Of a DNA stretch of 50,843 nucleotides, positions 35,662 to 47,447 are shown piece by piece (positions within the stretch are counted from its first letter, which is position 1; each line of letters begins with the position of its first letter). This stretch comes from Smittium culicis (taxonomy: Eukaryota > Kickxellomycota > Harpellomycetes > Harpellales > Legeriomycetaceae), in NCBI GenBank assembly GCA_001970855.1, contig LSSN01000047.1, positions 1 through 50,843 on the forward strand, given 5' to 3'. The position numbers and the translations under genes were made by a program. The notes under the pieces are model-generated. The model made no database searches and was not told the origin of the DNA. It worked only from the letters and a program-made list of their open reading frames with translations.

Positions 35662-38600
35662 TAATTTTAATTAATTCGTTAATCTAAATTATCCAATAAA
35701 TATTATTTTATGAAATATATATTATTTTCATTAACTATTAATATTATATTCATTTATAAGTATAATTTCAACTAGTATTAAATGTAGTAATTTTTTACTA
35801 ATTTAATTTCAAATTAAAAGACCTGAATGCTTAATTTATTTAATTTCTGGAGATCCTATAAGTATAATATTATATCATTTTTTAATTTTTTGAACAATAA
35901 AGAATTAAATAGCTTATAATTTATTTTTACATACATTTAAATTTTTATATTCGCTTTTTTTACATTAAATATTTTCACTTTTTTTTTGAAAGTGTAAATT
36001 TTATTCTTTATATTACTTGGAATTTCCTTTAGAAATATTCCGATATTATGGTACATCAAATTATATCTATCACCTCGACCTCAAAACGTATGATTTTTTC
36101 TCAATTAACGTCTTTATCAAATTTTTTTTTTTAGATTTTGATAAATAATTTCTCTTATAGTAACTAAATAACGAATTGATCCCATAAAAAATATATAATA
36201 TATAATATTATATATTAATTATATTATTTTTAGCATTTTGTTTTATTATTTCGTAATTTTTGTTTGGCTAGGATCCCATTCAAAGTTTTTATAATTATAA
36301 TAATAATTTTAAACAATTTATTAAATATTATGGGTGAATATTAAATTCTTGTGTGTTGCCATTAATAATTATTCATCAGTAAAACTTTTATTCGATCATA
36401 TGTCAGTCTCAGATTTTTTATTACTTTTAAATCTTAAACATCTAAATAAATTCGATGAAATTATTTCAGTGATTATCTTAACCTTATTGATTAAAATTAT
36501 TTAGATATATTATATTTATCTATATTTCTGATCAATTGTTTTAGGTCTGTTTTGGATTCATAATAAACATCAATTAAACACAGTTTAATATTTTATATAA
36601 TAGAAAATAATTATCTTAATTTCTTTGATAGCTACTGTATGGTAACATTATTTATTTTTTGAAGTTTCTAATCTCATAAATCTATTGTAAAGCTATTCCA
36701 TAATCTATTTTAATTTTTTTTGATGTAAGAACGAGTTTTATCGAGCTTTTATTATTGATATTTTTGATGAAAAATCGTATATCATTATGTTATAAGTATT
36801 TTTTCTTCATATTAAAAATGGTTTTCATATCTGAACAAGTTTTAAAATTAGTAATTTAAATCCATAATTTTTAAAACCATTTTAATCCTCTAAATTCTCG
36901 TATTTATTTTATATTTCTAATTATATTACACATTAAAACTTTCTTGATTATTTTAAATAATCTTATTAAATTCTAACTGAAAAATTATTCTATTTAATTT
37001 CTTGACTCACAAAAATAAGAATTTTTTGTTTTAATCATTTGAAAAATTTACTAATGAAACATTATAATACCAGATTTTCTTAATATATCTCAATTTACAA
37101 ATTTTTATTTACGATTATTTCGCTATGTTCAACTGGTTTTATTTGTTTCAGCCTTGCTTTTTTTATACTCTTTAGTATATTTTTATAATTTTTTGGGACC
37201 TATTTTACAGTTTTAAAGATAAAATTTGCAGCAATATCATTCTTAAATAATTCATATGTTTTCGAATAACGATTAATTCACTTATAATCTCAATTTTTTA
37301 TCTGGTTTATTATAGTTATACAATCGAAAGTAGAGTAGATTTTATATTAAGTAAATTTATCAGCAATCTCATTCTCTGCGAGTAAAACTGAAGAATGATA
37401 AAAAGGTCTTGTACACCAGTTTGAATTTATATATGAGTTTTGATTTTTATATATGTTTTTTATTTCTTAAGGAAACCCCGATTATTAAAATAGGATAATA
37501 GCTCTGATTCAAGTACTAAGTGCAAAAAATTTTCTTATATCTTAAATTTGATTATTGAAAACTATATTTTAGGTATTTTTTTAAATCTCGCATCCTTAAA
37601 TCACTGTACTATTTTTAAAAAACTTTTCATTTTGGTATCTAATAAATATTATATTCTTCATTAAATTACAACAATAATCGTAGTCAGCCATTAAGAATTA
37701 CAATATTTTTCTATTCTCCGGGAAATATTGTCACAAATCTGACACATTTCAGTTAGTTATGGTTCTGCGATATTTTTTTGGAGTCGATTTTGTGGTTTTT
37801 TTTGGTAAGATGATTTTTTTCAGAAGCGGTGAATGCGATTAAATTAATAATTATTCGATAATAGTATTCTATCGTTTTCTAACTTTTGTAAAATAAAAAT
37901 TATTAACTTATACGAATTTCCGCTCAGCTTGAATTCGATTATCTAAAGTAAATGAATTAATTTTTTTAAATCAAATTTTTTAGAGTTTTTATCAGGAAAA
38001 TATCTCGTTTCTATAAATCCAACACAGAAATAAATTTATCTGTAATAATATAAATGTACCTATTATATTCCATCGAGTTCCATAATAAATTTATTCCTTT
38101 AATATTATCGCTTTCTACATCCAAAATTATCCGAGAATATGTCTCGCACAAAATTTTAACATTAGTATAGCTCTTTAGAGAAAAGCTAATCCGTCTTAAA
38201 CGACGAGAAAATAAAATTGATTATTATGTTATTGGATAAAATTAAACCTAAAACTACAAAAAAAAATTAAAAATAAAGTAATTAAAATCAACTAGTGTAT
38301 TTTTTATACTGTAGAAATTAAATTACACGCCAGTTTTATCCTTATCATCTATTCATTCACAAAATTAATCTACCAAAATATAAATTAAATTTAGTTTTTT
38401 ATACTTATGAATATTTTGTACATATTTTCCTTGTAAAAAATTAAAAGGTAGAAAAAATAATTATAATACAAGCTCTCACATACCATGAACAAGTCAGAGA
38501 TCTTATCAAGCTAGTAATACGACTCCAAAATTAAAAGGTAATCAAAAAAAAGCCTGGAGACCCAGGTTTTCTATGAAGGATATCTACTGTAAGTATAAAT

Positions 38601-39399
38601 GATTATTTGAATCTTAATGAGGCGCTTCTATCGATTAATAACAGCGTAATTTTGTAATAAAAATTTTCTAAAAGACTAAAATGATCGACTGTACTCCATA
38701 ATCACACACATTTAAAGCTTAGAGCGCAGTTAAGAAAGCTTATTCCGCTATCTATAAAATAAATTTATTCCTGGAACTAGAAAATCAGTAATTTTACTAC
38801 TATTTCCGTCGCCGAAACCAGGATAACCAAGGTTTCAGCTCCAAATAATACCCATAAATCTTTTCTCCAGCATGATGAGATCACTTGTATGAAATCGCTA
38901 CCACTGAAACTCAAACAAGTCTGGAAAACCTTAACAAGGGATTTAACCTCACTATAAACCCGAATTAGATCGGTAAATTATTTTTAATTCCGGTTATGAA
39001 TCAAGAGGCTATATGCGTCTTCATTTCAAATAAGCCAGCCGCGAAAATACAACTAGCCCATCCCTTTTACAGATACCTAGATATTACGATTTTAAGGGAT
39101 ACAGAAATAATCAACACTGTCACTCCGCGGATGAGTAATTCTGGAACATCCGCTGAAGTAAATTATAATTCCAAACCTCTTACCAAGAGAAAATTTTTCG
39201 ATGAAGAGGATTAGACCACTAAAAGAGCTCTCAATAGAGATCCAGAAAGGCTCTATGATTGTGAGTATATATCTAGGTTCAAATAGACACGTTTTAACCA
39301 TGGAGAAAGCTGATGCGATTAGATGATAGAGATATAGGGCTCAGAATACCATTTTTACCTTTCATACTCTCCCACTTTGGAATTGAAGTTTTCCGATAC

Positions 39400-40000
39400 G
39401 AAAATTTAGCCGAAGGTCGAATTTTGCTCATATAGACCTCGATCGTGAAACGCCTCCCATTTCTAAAGACATACTTTGGATACCTGCAGAAATGGGGAGG
39501 GAACTTAAGGCGGGTCCTTCGGTTACACACCAATTATGATGCTCTCAAAAGCCATCACTTAAGTCACACCCGCGTCGGTACAAAAGAAAGCTGAAAAATT
39601 ATGCCATCAAAGAACTGGAGAAACAGTTGCCTTTCTGATATCCAAGCTATAGGTCGAGGAGATCTTGCTGTCAAATAGCACGTTATATTGCAATATTTTC
39701 AATATAACGAAGAAGATTGGATGCTTCAAACCCATCCTCAACTTCCATAAGCTAAACCTTTAAGTGAAGAAACATAGTTAAAAAATTAAAATTTTGTCTT
39801 AATTTGTCAAATAATTCTTCGGAAAGATCTCCTGATACCACTATACCTCAAGGATGACTTGATAAGCATCTCAGTTTACATTTAGATCCGAAATTAACTC
39901 ATTTTTTATTTTAATGATCGCTATTTCAAGTTCCATATCCTGAAATTCGGGATATCACTGAGATATTTTATATTCATCAATATATTTCTATTACTTTATG
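39400..40000 (+). pseudogene. Reverse-transcriptase relic of the plus-strand DIRS copy
   Basis: Pieces recognisable in different frames include KELEKQLPF (near 39607), KIGCFKPILNFHKLNL (near 39713), corresponding to the RT fingers motif, and RYFKFHILKFGIS (near 39921), corresponding to YQFCVLPFGLS in the other copy. Stops intervene throughout, and the catalytic YxDD box is not intact. Confidence 0.6.
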
Positions 40001-40262
40001 ACTAGACCAGCTCAAAATTCTTTCCAGCACTGGACATCTCTGCTATCCGCTAATAATGGAGGAATACTTAGATTTATGAATAAATTCCACGCTATTAACC
40101 TACTCCAAGCTCTTGGAACTAGGATTCAAGTTCAATTCCGAGAATTCGACGTCGCTACCTTCTCAATAGATTTATCGCCTTGAAATTATGACCAATACTA
40201 GGAAAATTTCTCTTAAAGTTTGCTCCATAATAATCTGGGATATTCAAAGCTAAACCTACAGA

Positions 40263-40930
40263 TTGTTGAATGCTGTCCAGAAGAAACTGAAAAGCCTGGA
40301 AAGATTCAATAGGAATACTCAATACATAACTGAATCTCTTCTTCTTGGAAGACTGATGCTGCGCCAAATATTACATCTCAAGACCCCAGAAATATCCATA
40401 TCCAACCCATGGTCATCAACATTTACGCTGAATAGACCTGAAATTCAGAAACTGATCCTTCTGAAGAAAAAATTAAATTCATTAAACGCTATTTCATTTT
40501 TATTCAAGAATCTGGAGCTCGAAATTTTTACCAACTTCAGAAATTCATCATTGAGAATATTAGTCAGTCACTACTCTTATTCAGGGCTATTGAGCCTCAA
40601 AGATGCGAAACTGAATATTAACACAAAGGAACTTTTTAAGGTGTTTGCTTCATTGTATCTCAATAGAGTGATGTAATTATCGTTTTTTGTTTACTCAGAC
40701 AACACAGCCACACTCTTTTACGCATAGAAATTCGGAGTCACAAACTCTCTGTAACTGCTGGTATTAGCAGAAATGGTATGGTCTCAATGCCTTAATATAA
40801 ACACCCGCCGACGAGTGACCTATGTGCGTTAAATACTAAACCTAGCGAACTCCCTCAGCAGATTTATAGCACAAACCGAATTTTCTCTATCCCAAGTGAA
40901 ATTAGCAGCTATGACCTTGCAATGTGGTCC
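40263..40930 (+). pseudogene. RNase H relic of the plus-strand DIRS copy
   Basis: A frame over 40263-40676 aligns with the RNase H domain of the minus-strand copy: LLLGRLMLRQIL versus LLLRRLMLRRLL, LEIFTNFRN versus IEIFTDAND, and SHYSYSGLLSLKDAKLNINTK versus GHKSYSGLWKRSEATLHINCK. The first catalytic Asp (FTD) is Asn here. Similarity continues after a stop with RRRVTYVR and NSLSRFIAQTEFS, matching the domain's C-terminus. Confidence 0.7.
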
Positions 40931-41599
40931 CTGAGAAATTGACCTAATTGCATCACCTCAGAAAGAAGGTTGGAACAATGATTAAAGCTTGTTACTTATA
41001 AAATAAAAAAAGGCATCTGGGTAGATATCCCTGGCTCACGAATGATCCAGGTTCAACAACTAGTATTTATGTACACCATGTAAACTATTATATCTGTCAG
41101 GACTTGATCACTGAGTGAAATATTATTTACTATGTACTTTATGAAAATTACTAAAAGAGAATATAATTTATTGCTAAAGAACATTATCAATAAAATCTAC
41201 AACTATTTATATATATTTCTTAACACTATTAACTATAAGCAATTATTCCAAGAATATCTTTTTATTAGAAAATTGAACTTATTGATTTACTAAGCAATTG
41301 ATTACTAAGTATTTTATTAGAAATCTAAATTTTTATTTTTGGGGATTGTGAAAATCGGGAAGAATAATTTTTACTTTTCCCAAAATGTTTTGATTGGAAA
41401 TCACAATATCAGGCAATTCAAAAGGCTCACCGCGAGTGATTCACGATGACACTAGTGACTCTGATGTGTATATAGGCAACCTGATTCTCAAATTTGACGG
41501 CGCTTCAATTTTAAAGCCAGTTTTAATTCAAGTAACAACTTTAGTTCCAGAGCTAAAATTCAGATAATCACCGCTTTCGGAAAAAAAAAGCTGGATCTT

Positions 41600-42060
41600 T
41601 ATGGAGTGGAAGAACAGCCGAGTTACATCAAAAGCAAGAACTCGGCACTTACTTCACAGACCATATTATTTCGAAAAATCGAATTTTTTTTGTCTAGATC
41701 CAAGTTCAGCTCTATCAAGCAGCGCTTTCTAGGCTTGGTAATATCTAAAGATATGTCTACTCCTATTTATGGGCTACAAATAATCAGCTATTTGGAGGAA
41801 ATATACAATGTATACAATCTAAAAATAAGCTCAATAAAAACCTAAAAATTGGCACTCCTTTTACTTTAAGAAAACCCATTTGAGCTAGCTGCTCATCCAA
41901 TGATTACCAAGTTTATCAAGGCATTTGATTATACTTTTAATAATTTGTTCACAAGTTCTGTTATCGACATATCACGAATAATAGAGTTGTTTCGAGTGTT
42001 GGATCAAAATTCTTTCGCCGCCGTTAAGTGAACCACTGTCTAGATTTTCTTGCTGGTGTC
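41600..42060 (+). pseudogene. Tyrosine recombinase relic of the plus-strand DIRS copy
   Basis: IISYLEEIYNVYNLKISSIKT matches VNYLEEMYTESKLSVNTIKM of the minus-strand recombinase at the start of its core-binding domain. Later parts, including the catalytic region, are not recognisable. Confidence 0.5.
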
Positions 42061-42439
42061 TATAGTAGTTTTCCTCGGAACCAGCGGCATCTATTGGATT
42101 GACGGCCAAAGTGACCGTATCTACTAAGGGTTACTAAACCTAATAATTGTATACTCTAAATGAAAACAAGATTGTTTCCTAATTGAAAAAGCCATGTCAT
42201 TATCAGTTTATCACGCTGAATTAGTATTTTGTATAGTAAATAGATAAATATTCTACAAAAAAAAAGATTTAAATCAACCTCTGCGCAATTTTTCACGTTA
42301 ATATAGTAATCAGATAGTTCATGTGTTTATAAGATATGTCAATTATACATCGAAGCCTCTAGTGATGGATATTATCACAATATTATTAATCTAAATTTAA
42401 TTTAGTATTTGACGACTATTAGCTATTATTATACTAATG

Positions 42440-43588
42440 ATTGATTCATATTAAGTGACTCCAGAGACATTATCGCTAGTGTGATGTTGGTTGACGCAGT
42501 GTGTGACAAGCGATAATAATTATCAAATATTTCATAATTTGACCAGAATTCTTGTGTAACGATTGAATCAGAGGGGTTCCTGCGTTTGCCGCTATTGTTG
42601 CGCGATTAGCTCTACTCTTCAGGGTAGGTGTATTTGGTGGTCGTGCGATCCTATTTGAAATATTTTGTGTATTCCTAGTTATACTATTGACTAAAAATGG
42701 TTTTTTGAAGTCATTAATATACCGGAATAGCCTATTAACTATGATCTTGTTGTCGTTAATGTGCGGGGTTGGGCACAAATCTTTTTCAGCCCTTGATCGA
42801 TATACCCTATATGCTTCGACAGGGCATAGAAAATTATCAGAGTGGCAGCTGATTTCACAAGGCCTAATGATTGGGCGTTCCTTGCGTTTCTCCTTTATTG
42901 CTACGATGACCAGCTTTAGCCTTCCGTCTATTATGGTGGTCTGTGCGTCGAAAATGCGGTGTATATCGCTCGCGCGCATAAAACCGCATACTAACAGCAC
43001 CCATCATGTTTTACTGGTTAGGCTCTTGATGTTAAGTTGTTCGCTATCACCTATTTCTCTGAAGTATTCTATGATCGGTGATATATCCATAGAAGGTCTA
43101 ATGAAACTAGTTTTACTCGTTCCTTGCAGAGCTATTATTAATCTTCGCATGCAGTCGATTTCACTTATTGACTGCTGATTGGGGGCCAACTGACAGATAG
43201 CTGATTTATACATTTTGATTGTATTTACGCTCAGCTTTGATTCGGTATACATCTCTTCCAGATAATTTACTATGCTCATTACTGATATCGCAGAGTCTTT
43301 ATATCGTTTTCTGTGCCAGTCCTTATATTTTTGCTGGATTGTGTAGTATTTCGATCTTATCCTAACTGACCGATGACTATTAAAGATAAGTTCGATTGCA
43401 GTGTTGGAGACACCTTTGTCCTTGAGGGCGCTCCGCTGATTCTCCATTCCATTAGAGTCCATTCCCTGTTTTTGGTGAGCGGGGACTTTCCGCTTTTCGG
43501 ATCGGGGACTACCTCGGTTGCTTGTCGAGTTTGTGGCTGTGAAATCGATAGTGCTAAAATTTCCGGAAACCAAATCGCCGAAGTTCAT
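42440..43588 (-). pseudogene. DIRS tyrosine recombinase (one stop, one frameshift)
   Basis: The N-terminal core-binding part (43588-43004) contains HRSVRIRSKYYTIQQKYKDW and VNYLEEMYTESKLSVNTIKM. An in-frame TGA near 43005 separates it from the catalytic part, which begins VLLVCGFMRASDIHRIF with the first conserved Arg. The second box reads SRANRATIAANAG. The segment with the nucleophile, WSNYEIFDNYYRLS, is present but in another frame, so there is a frameshift near 42545-42555. The enzyme would normally join a circular cDNA to the genome. As it stands it cannot be made in one piece. Confidence 0.75.
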
Positions 43589-43843
43589 CCAGGTGATATT
43601 AAAGTCATTTTTATCCGCTCTCGTCTCGTCTTCTGGAATATCTGTGCAATTAGGTTCCTGGGCGGGAGCATTACGGGCTCTTCCAACCCGACTAGTTGTA
43701 TCGCAGCACGTTCTGGCCTATATATTGACGGCCCGGAAACCAGCTGTAATATTTCGGTATCTTCTAGTTGATACCAGATGCAAAAATGTCAAAGTGTGCT
43801 TTGCATACCTATTTTTCAATCCATAAAACTCCCTGCTCGAAAT

Positions 43844-44602
43844 TTAAAATTCTGTCTGTGAAGTTAAGCGGCTCGGTGCATCCGCCGGGTCCAGAACTGA
43901 CGGGACATACGTTACTTGAGGCCTGTTATTCGTCTTCATGCAATTCTCCCATAGGCGTTCCGCTATGCTGAGAAGTTTGAGTGAGGTAGTTCCATCGAAT
44001 TTCCTTACGTATGCTAGGGTGGTTGTATTTTCTGGGTAGATCAGAACTGACTGGCCCACCACTTCTTTCAATATCAATACAATTAGAACGGCGAGTAGCT
44101 CCTTGCAGTTGATGTGGAGTGTTGCCTCTGATCTTTTCCATAAACCAGAGTAGCTCTTGTGGCCAATGACGACACCCCAGGCAGTATCATTCGCATCTGT
44201 GAATATCTCGATTTCTGGTGTTTCAGGCAGGAAAGACAGACCATTCCATTTCTTCAATTGGTCCCTCCAGAATAGTAGATTGTGAATTGCTTCGTCTGAT
44301 AGGATCACCATCGATGTCCATGAAGTATTCTTCATCCAGGATTTGTTCTTCGGCTCCAGTAATCGACGCAGCATTAATCTTCGCAGTAAGAGTGCCATCG
44401 AAATCGCTTGTGTTTTTCCTATAAAGCTCGTTAAGAATCCGAGCGACGTCTTCTCGGAGCTTATAAGTTTTCCTGCCTCTCGCCGTAGGTCGCGAATCTT
44501 TGATTTTGGATCTTTCAAGGACATCTCCGGGCTGTCTATGGTCATGTCAAGGTGTATGATTCTCTGAGAGGGGATCAGCTCTGGCTTGACCGTGTTTATC
44601 AA
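43844..44602 (-). CDS. DIRS RNase H domain (part of an interrupted RT-RNase H gene)
   Basis: The open frame begins with YLINTVKPELIPSQRI, the RT connection after the palm, and runs through LLLRRLMLRRLL to the RNase H core EIFTDANDTAWG (first catalytic Asp present), then INCKELLAV (catalytic Glu) and DPADAPSRL at the end, where a further Asp lies. The frame is uninterrupted for about 250 codons. A TGA lies immediately upstream, so it is cut off from the RT part and would not be made as the normal fusion. Confidence 0.75.
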   Translation of the reverse strand: MINTVKPELIPSQRIIHLDMTIDSPEMSLKDPKSKIRDLRREAGKLISSEKTSLGFLTSFIGKTQAISMALLLRRLMLRRLLEPKNKSWMKNTSWTSMVILSDEAIHNLLFWRDQLKKWNGLSFLPETPEIEIFTDANDTAWGVVIGHKSYSGLWKRSEATLHINCKELLAVLIVLILKEVVGQSVLIYPENTTTLAYVRKFDGTTSLKLLSIAERLWENCMKTNNRPQVTYVPSVLDPADAPSRLTSQTEF

Positions 44603-45178
44603 ATATCACAGCTTGATATGATTCGAATGTATAAGCTTTGTGCGTCTCATGCATACTTCTATCGATTATTCTACTATTATATGGTCTTCTAAGTATTCTG
44701 ATACCCTGATTTTCTGAATCCGTGCCCAGTTCAGAACTGAACGCAGAATTTTCGTGAATGTATTAGGAATCAGCGAAAGACCGAACGGTAGAACACAGAA
44801 CTGGTAGCTTCGTCCATTCCAAAAAAAGCGAAATATTTTCAGCACGGCTTCTTTATTAGAATATGAAGGAATGGGTCCTTCAAATCCAGGGAAGTCATGA
44901 AATCTTTTCTCCTGTTTATCTTGCCAATTTATTGAAGAGATTACATCTTGAAGTTCCTTTCCTCGAGACGCTGGTTCAGTTTCCTTAGATCCGATACTGA
45001 TCGTAGCTCTCAAATCTTTTTTGGGATGCAAAATAAATTTCTGTCTAATCCTGGGCTCGGATTCTTTACCTTATTTATGGTCTTCTTTGTTATTAGGAAT
45101 TCCACCTCTTCCTTCATGTTCTGGTGGGCCTCGAGGCTGAGTTTCCCGCTTGTATCGCCGAGGATGAGATGTTAGTGG
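44603..45178 (-). pseudogene. DIRS reverse-transcriptase domain (interrupted)
   Basis: An open section over 45031-44666 carries the palm motifs DFPGFEGPIPSYSNKEAV, YQFCVLPFGLSLIPNTFTK and, at the active site, EYLEDHIIVE. The usual YxDD box is YLED here, so the first of the two paired Asp residues is Glu. A TAA follows directly, and at least one more stop lies before the RNase H section. Confidence 0.7.
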
Positions 45179-46310
45179 TCATGGGCCCGTCAGAATTGCT
45201 TTTAAGGAACGATTTAATTCCTCGTCAAACCTTTCAAGTTTTTTTTTAGAGCGGGGCCGCCTGAGAGGTCTAAGGCCATCCAAGCGGGCCTGCTCTACAA
45301 AAAGACTTGAAAGGTTATCCTCATATCCTTGCTGTTCGGCTCTAATTTCTTGAAAGGTATTTGAAACTCGTTCTTCACGATATTTCAGACTCACTGATTC
45401 TCCGTGAGCTTTTCCCAGGCTCGTCTGAACATCGAGAGGAACCTTACCACTGGGTGAGCGGTTTAAGCCATTACTGGCTCCCTCGACCTCTGTCCCTGGC
45501 TCCTTTCTGAAACCCCCCCTCCCCACAGGAGGAGTTAAGAGCTTATCTTGTCGCTGCAGCTTCGGTAATCGGCGCCGTTGCAGTACTGGAGCTGACAGGG
45601 CTCGGGCGCCATTCAATCTGCTGGCGCCCGCGAAAGGGCCTACTGACTCTAGCGCGCTTATTAGGTTTGATCGCTGCTAGTTGAGTCTCGAATCTTTCGC
45701 TATCCATAAGTTTTTTTACGTCGGTTTTCACTAATTTTCCGGGTTTTCTGGTGAATGCCATTCCGCTGTGCAAGTTGTCACGTCTAGCATGAGTTGTCAT
45801 AGATGCTAAGTTTCCAATATTTATCTGACTGTGTTTAATACACCAAAAACCGGATCGTCCAAGGTCAGGTTATGATTCGACTGAAATATTCTATGTATAA
45901 AATGGTCAATCGGACACGTTCAATGTGCCAGTGCGACTTGAATTGCCTAGAATGCTGCATCCTCATTCTTGACTGAGCCATGAGTCGCTTCGTTAATTGG
46001 GGGAGAGTTGTAGCAGACCTTGCTGCTCTTAAGGGCATCCATAGATTGCCTCGTTTTTCTCTTTGTCGGTGAGTGTGGTTCTGTAAAAGAATTCTGACAT
46101 TGATGGAATTAGACTTTCCAGTTCTGGGTAGACATTAAGAACTGTTGCCGGGCTACTAACTGATATGCGTTGGTCGTCCTCTGATGGCTGATCAGCTGTC
46201 TTGCCCACGGTCAGATTATCAATCTTGGAAGTTAGGACGTTAACCTCGTTAAATATATTTGCGATTACAGCTTCTGAGCTTATTTTTTCTGAGCTTATTA
46301 TAGAAAGAAA
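45179..46310 (-). pseudogene. DIRS gag-like region (frameshifted, with stops)
   Basis: The upstream section (about 46300-45940) reads NEVNVLTSKIDNLTVGKTAD, then YPELESLIPSMSEFFYRTTL and EKNEAIYGCP, the type of conserved block found before RT in fungal DIRS-like elements. A stop near 45937, and two or three more by 45800, break it. Two later frames, 45800-45543 (basic, with RPFRGRQQIEW) and 45616-45179 (Arg/Lys-rich, with KREERV- and RPRSKKK-like stretches), overlap in different frames. The basic segments suit a nucleic-acid-binding Gag. Confidence 0.6.
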
Positions 46311-47247
46311 ATAAATTTTTAAAATTGAAAATCCTAATTATTGCTGGTAGAGTAATTTTGCGAAATAAAAGACGATAAGATTATCAAGATTACGTACCAT
46401 AGCATTATTAATGTAAAAAAAATTGCTTATTTTAATTTTATTTGTAGTTTTCGATGATTTATTAAAAACGATGATAACACTTATTATGAATCCATCCAGT
46501 GACATATAAAATAATAAATGATTTAATAAGCTGCGAGTCTTGAGCACCAATCATAAATGAGGAGATCAATCTGAGGTACCTTAGCCGTAAATTTCCTGGG
46601 GGGGGAGCATTGGTATCGGCTGATGATATATTTTCTTGTGTATTTTAGCTGAGCTATAATATCTCCGGATCTTATTGTCATTATACAAGAAATTCATGAA
46701 ACAACTTTGTTGAGACGATTTTAAATTTTGCAGCAACTTAATTTGATTACTCATTGTATGAAATACATTTATCTTGGCTTTAAATAGCTCTACTAATTTT
46801 GTAAAAAAATTTTTTTTTTCTATATATATAGAATATATATAAATAGAAAGTATTCTAGGGCGATGAGAACTAGGATGACGTATAGGTACTTTTACTAGCT
46901 TGTGTTCTATAAAAACAGCTTAATTTCAAGGTTAATGGATATATTGGATTGTTGGTATCTAATGAAATACAGATTTCTTGTAATAATAAGCCAACGATTC
47001 ATTGTACTATGTTCTTGAAGGTTTTATTTTTTGACACGAAATGGATAGATGATTCATAGGTGTTGGACTATATTTGATGTATAAAATTTATTCAGATTAT
47101 TCAATAAAAATAATAATTCTACGAAAAACATTCAATTATTGGTACGTTAAATATTTTCAGCAAATGATTAACCTGCTTAAAAAACCACAAACGAATAATC
47201 AAATCCGTTAATTTTTAAATATGTTGTATGGGAAAGAGCGAAGAAGT
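46311..47247. other. AT-rich flank of the minus-strand DIRS copy
   Basis: No gene recognised. A run of eight G at about 46600 within TTTCCTGGGGGGGGAGC and a short ATATATAG palindrome near 46825 are the only compositional landmarks. The outer boundary of the retrotransposon may lie here. Confidence 0.4.
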
Positions 47248-47447
47248 TTGACCCTTTATGAGGCCAAGACTCTTTAGCTTTTTTTAATAAATATAATTGG
47301 GTAGACAAGGTGTCAGGTATTTTTCATTTGATAATTTAAATTATAACCAATGATAGCGTGTATTTATAATATAATTTATATATTTTTAAATGTGGTTGGA
47401 TGATTTGCGTAGTTCAAAAAAACGCCAACCGTTTCTGTAGGGGATAA
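47248..47447 (-). mobile_element. Family A MITE, variant subfamily (200 bp), inverted
   Basis: It is exactly 200 bp between TTGACCCTTTATG and GTAGGGGATAA. Its reverse complement follows the copy at 27188: ACGGTTGGCGTTTTTTTGAAC versus GCGGTTGGCTTTTTTTGAGC, and CTTGGCCTCATAAAGGGT versus GTTGGCACCAAATAGGGT. The matching length supports a distinct subfamily. Confidence 0.65.

Larger units (their letters stand above)
25528..38499. other. 13-kb gene-free AT desert
   Basis: No frame of convincing length, domain or codon bias is present on either strand. Frames such as 33769-34017 are low-complexity hydrophobic translations of AT-rich DNA. It contains a few microsatellites, homopolymer runs and two or three old family A copies. 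A small GC island near 34085-34120 (CGATCCCTTAGGGAT then GGATCGCCCGC) can form a short hairpin, but nothing else supports a function. Confidence 0.65.
38500..42100 (+). mobile_element. Decayed DIRS-type (tyrosine recombinase) retrotransposon, plus-strand relic
   Basis: Fragments homologous to the right-hand element (42.4-46.3 kb) occur in the order gag-like, reverse transcriptase, RNase H, tyrosine recombinase on the plus strand. This is the gene order of DIRS/Ngaro-like elements that use a tyrosine recombinase in place of an integrase. Every domain is broken by stops and frameshifts. The sequence is markedly more AT-rich than the right-hand copy, so it is older or more heavily mutated. Boundaries are approximate; no terminal repeats were identified. 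Confidence 0.7.
42425..46310 (-). mobile_element. DIRS-type retrotransposon, minus-strand copy, recently decayed
   Basis: Read leftwards the order is gag-like (46.3-45.2 kb), reverse transcriptase (45.2-44.6), RNase H (44.6-43.8) and tyrosine recombinase (43.6-42.4). No methyltransferase-like region was seen. The GC content is visibly higher than in all surrounding DNA, so the element entered relatively recently or came from a different compositional background. Several lesions make it non-autonomous. Terminal and internal complementary repeats typical of DIRS elements could not be located by eye. Confidence 0.8.

Noticed and set aside
40155..40367. Minus-strand frame over the plus-strand DIRS relic
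   Set aside because: Antisense to the recognisable RNase H relic.
43373..44567. Several plus-strand frames of 67-132 codons
   Set aside because: Antisense to the recombinase and RNase H of the minus-strand DIRS copy.
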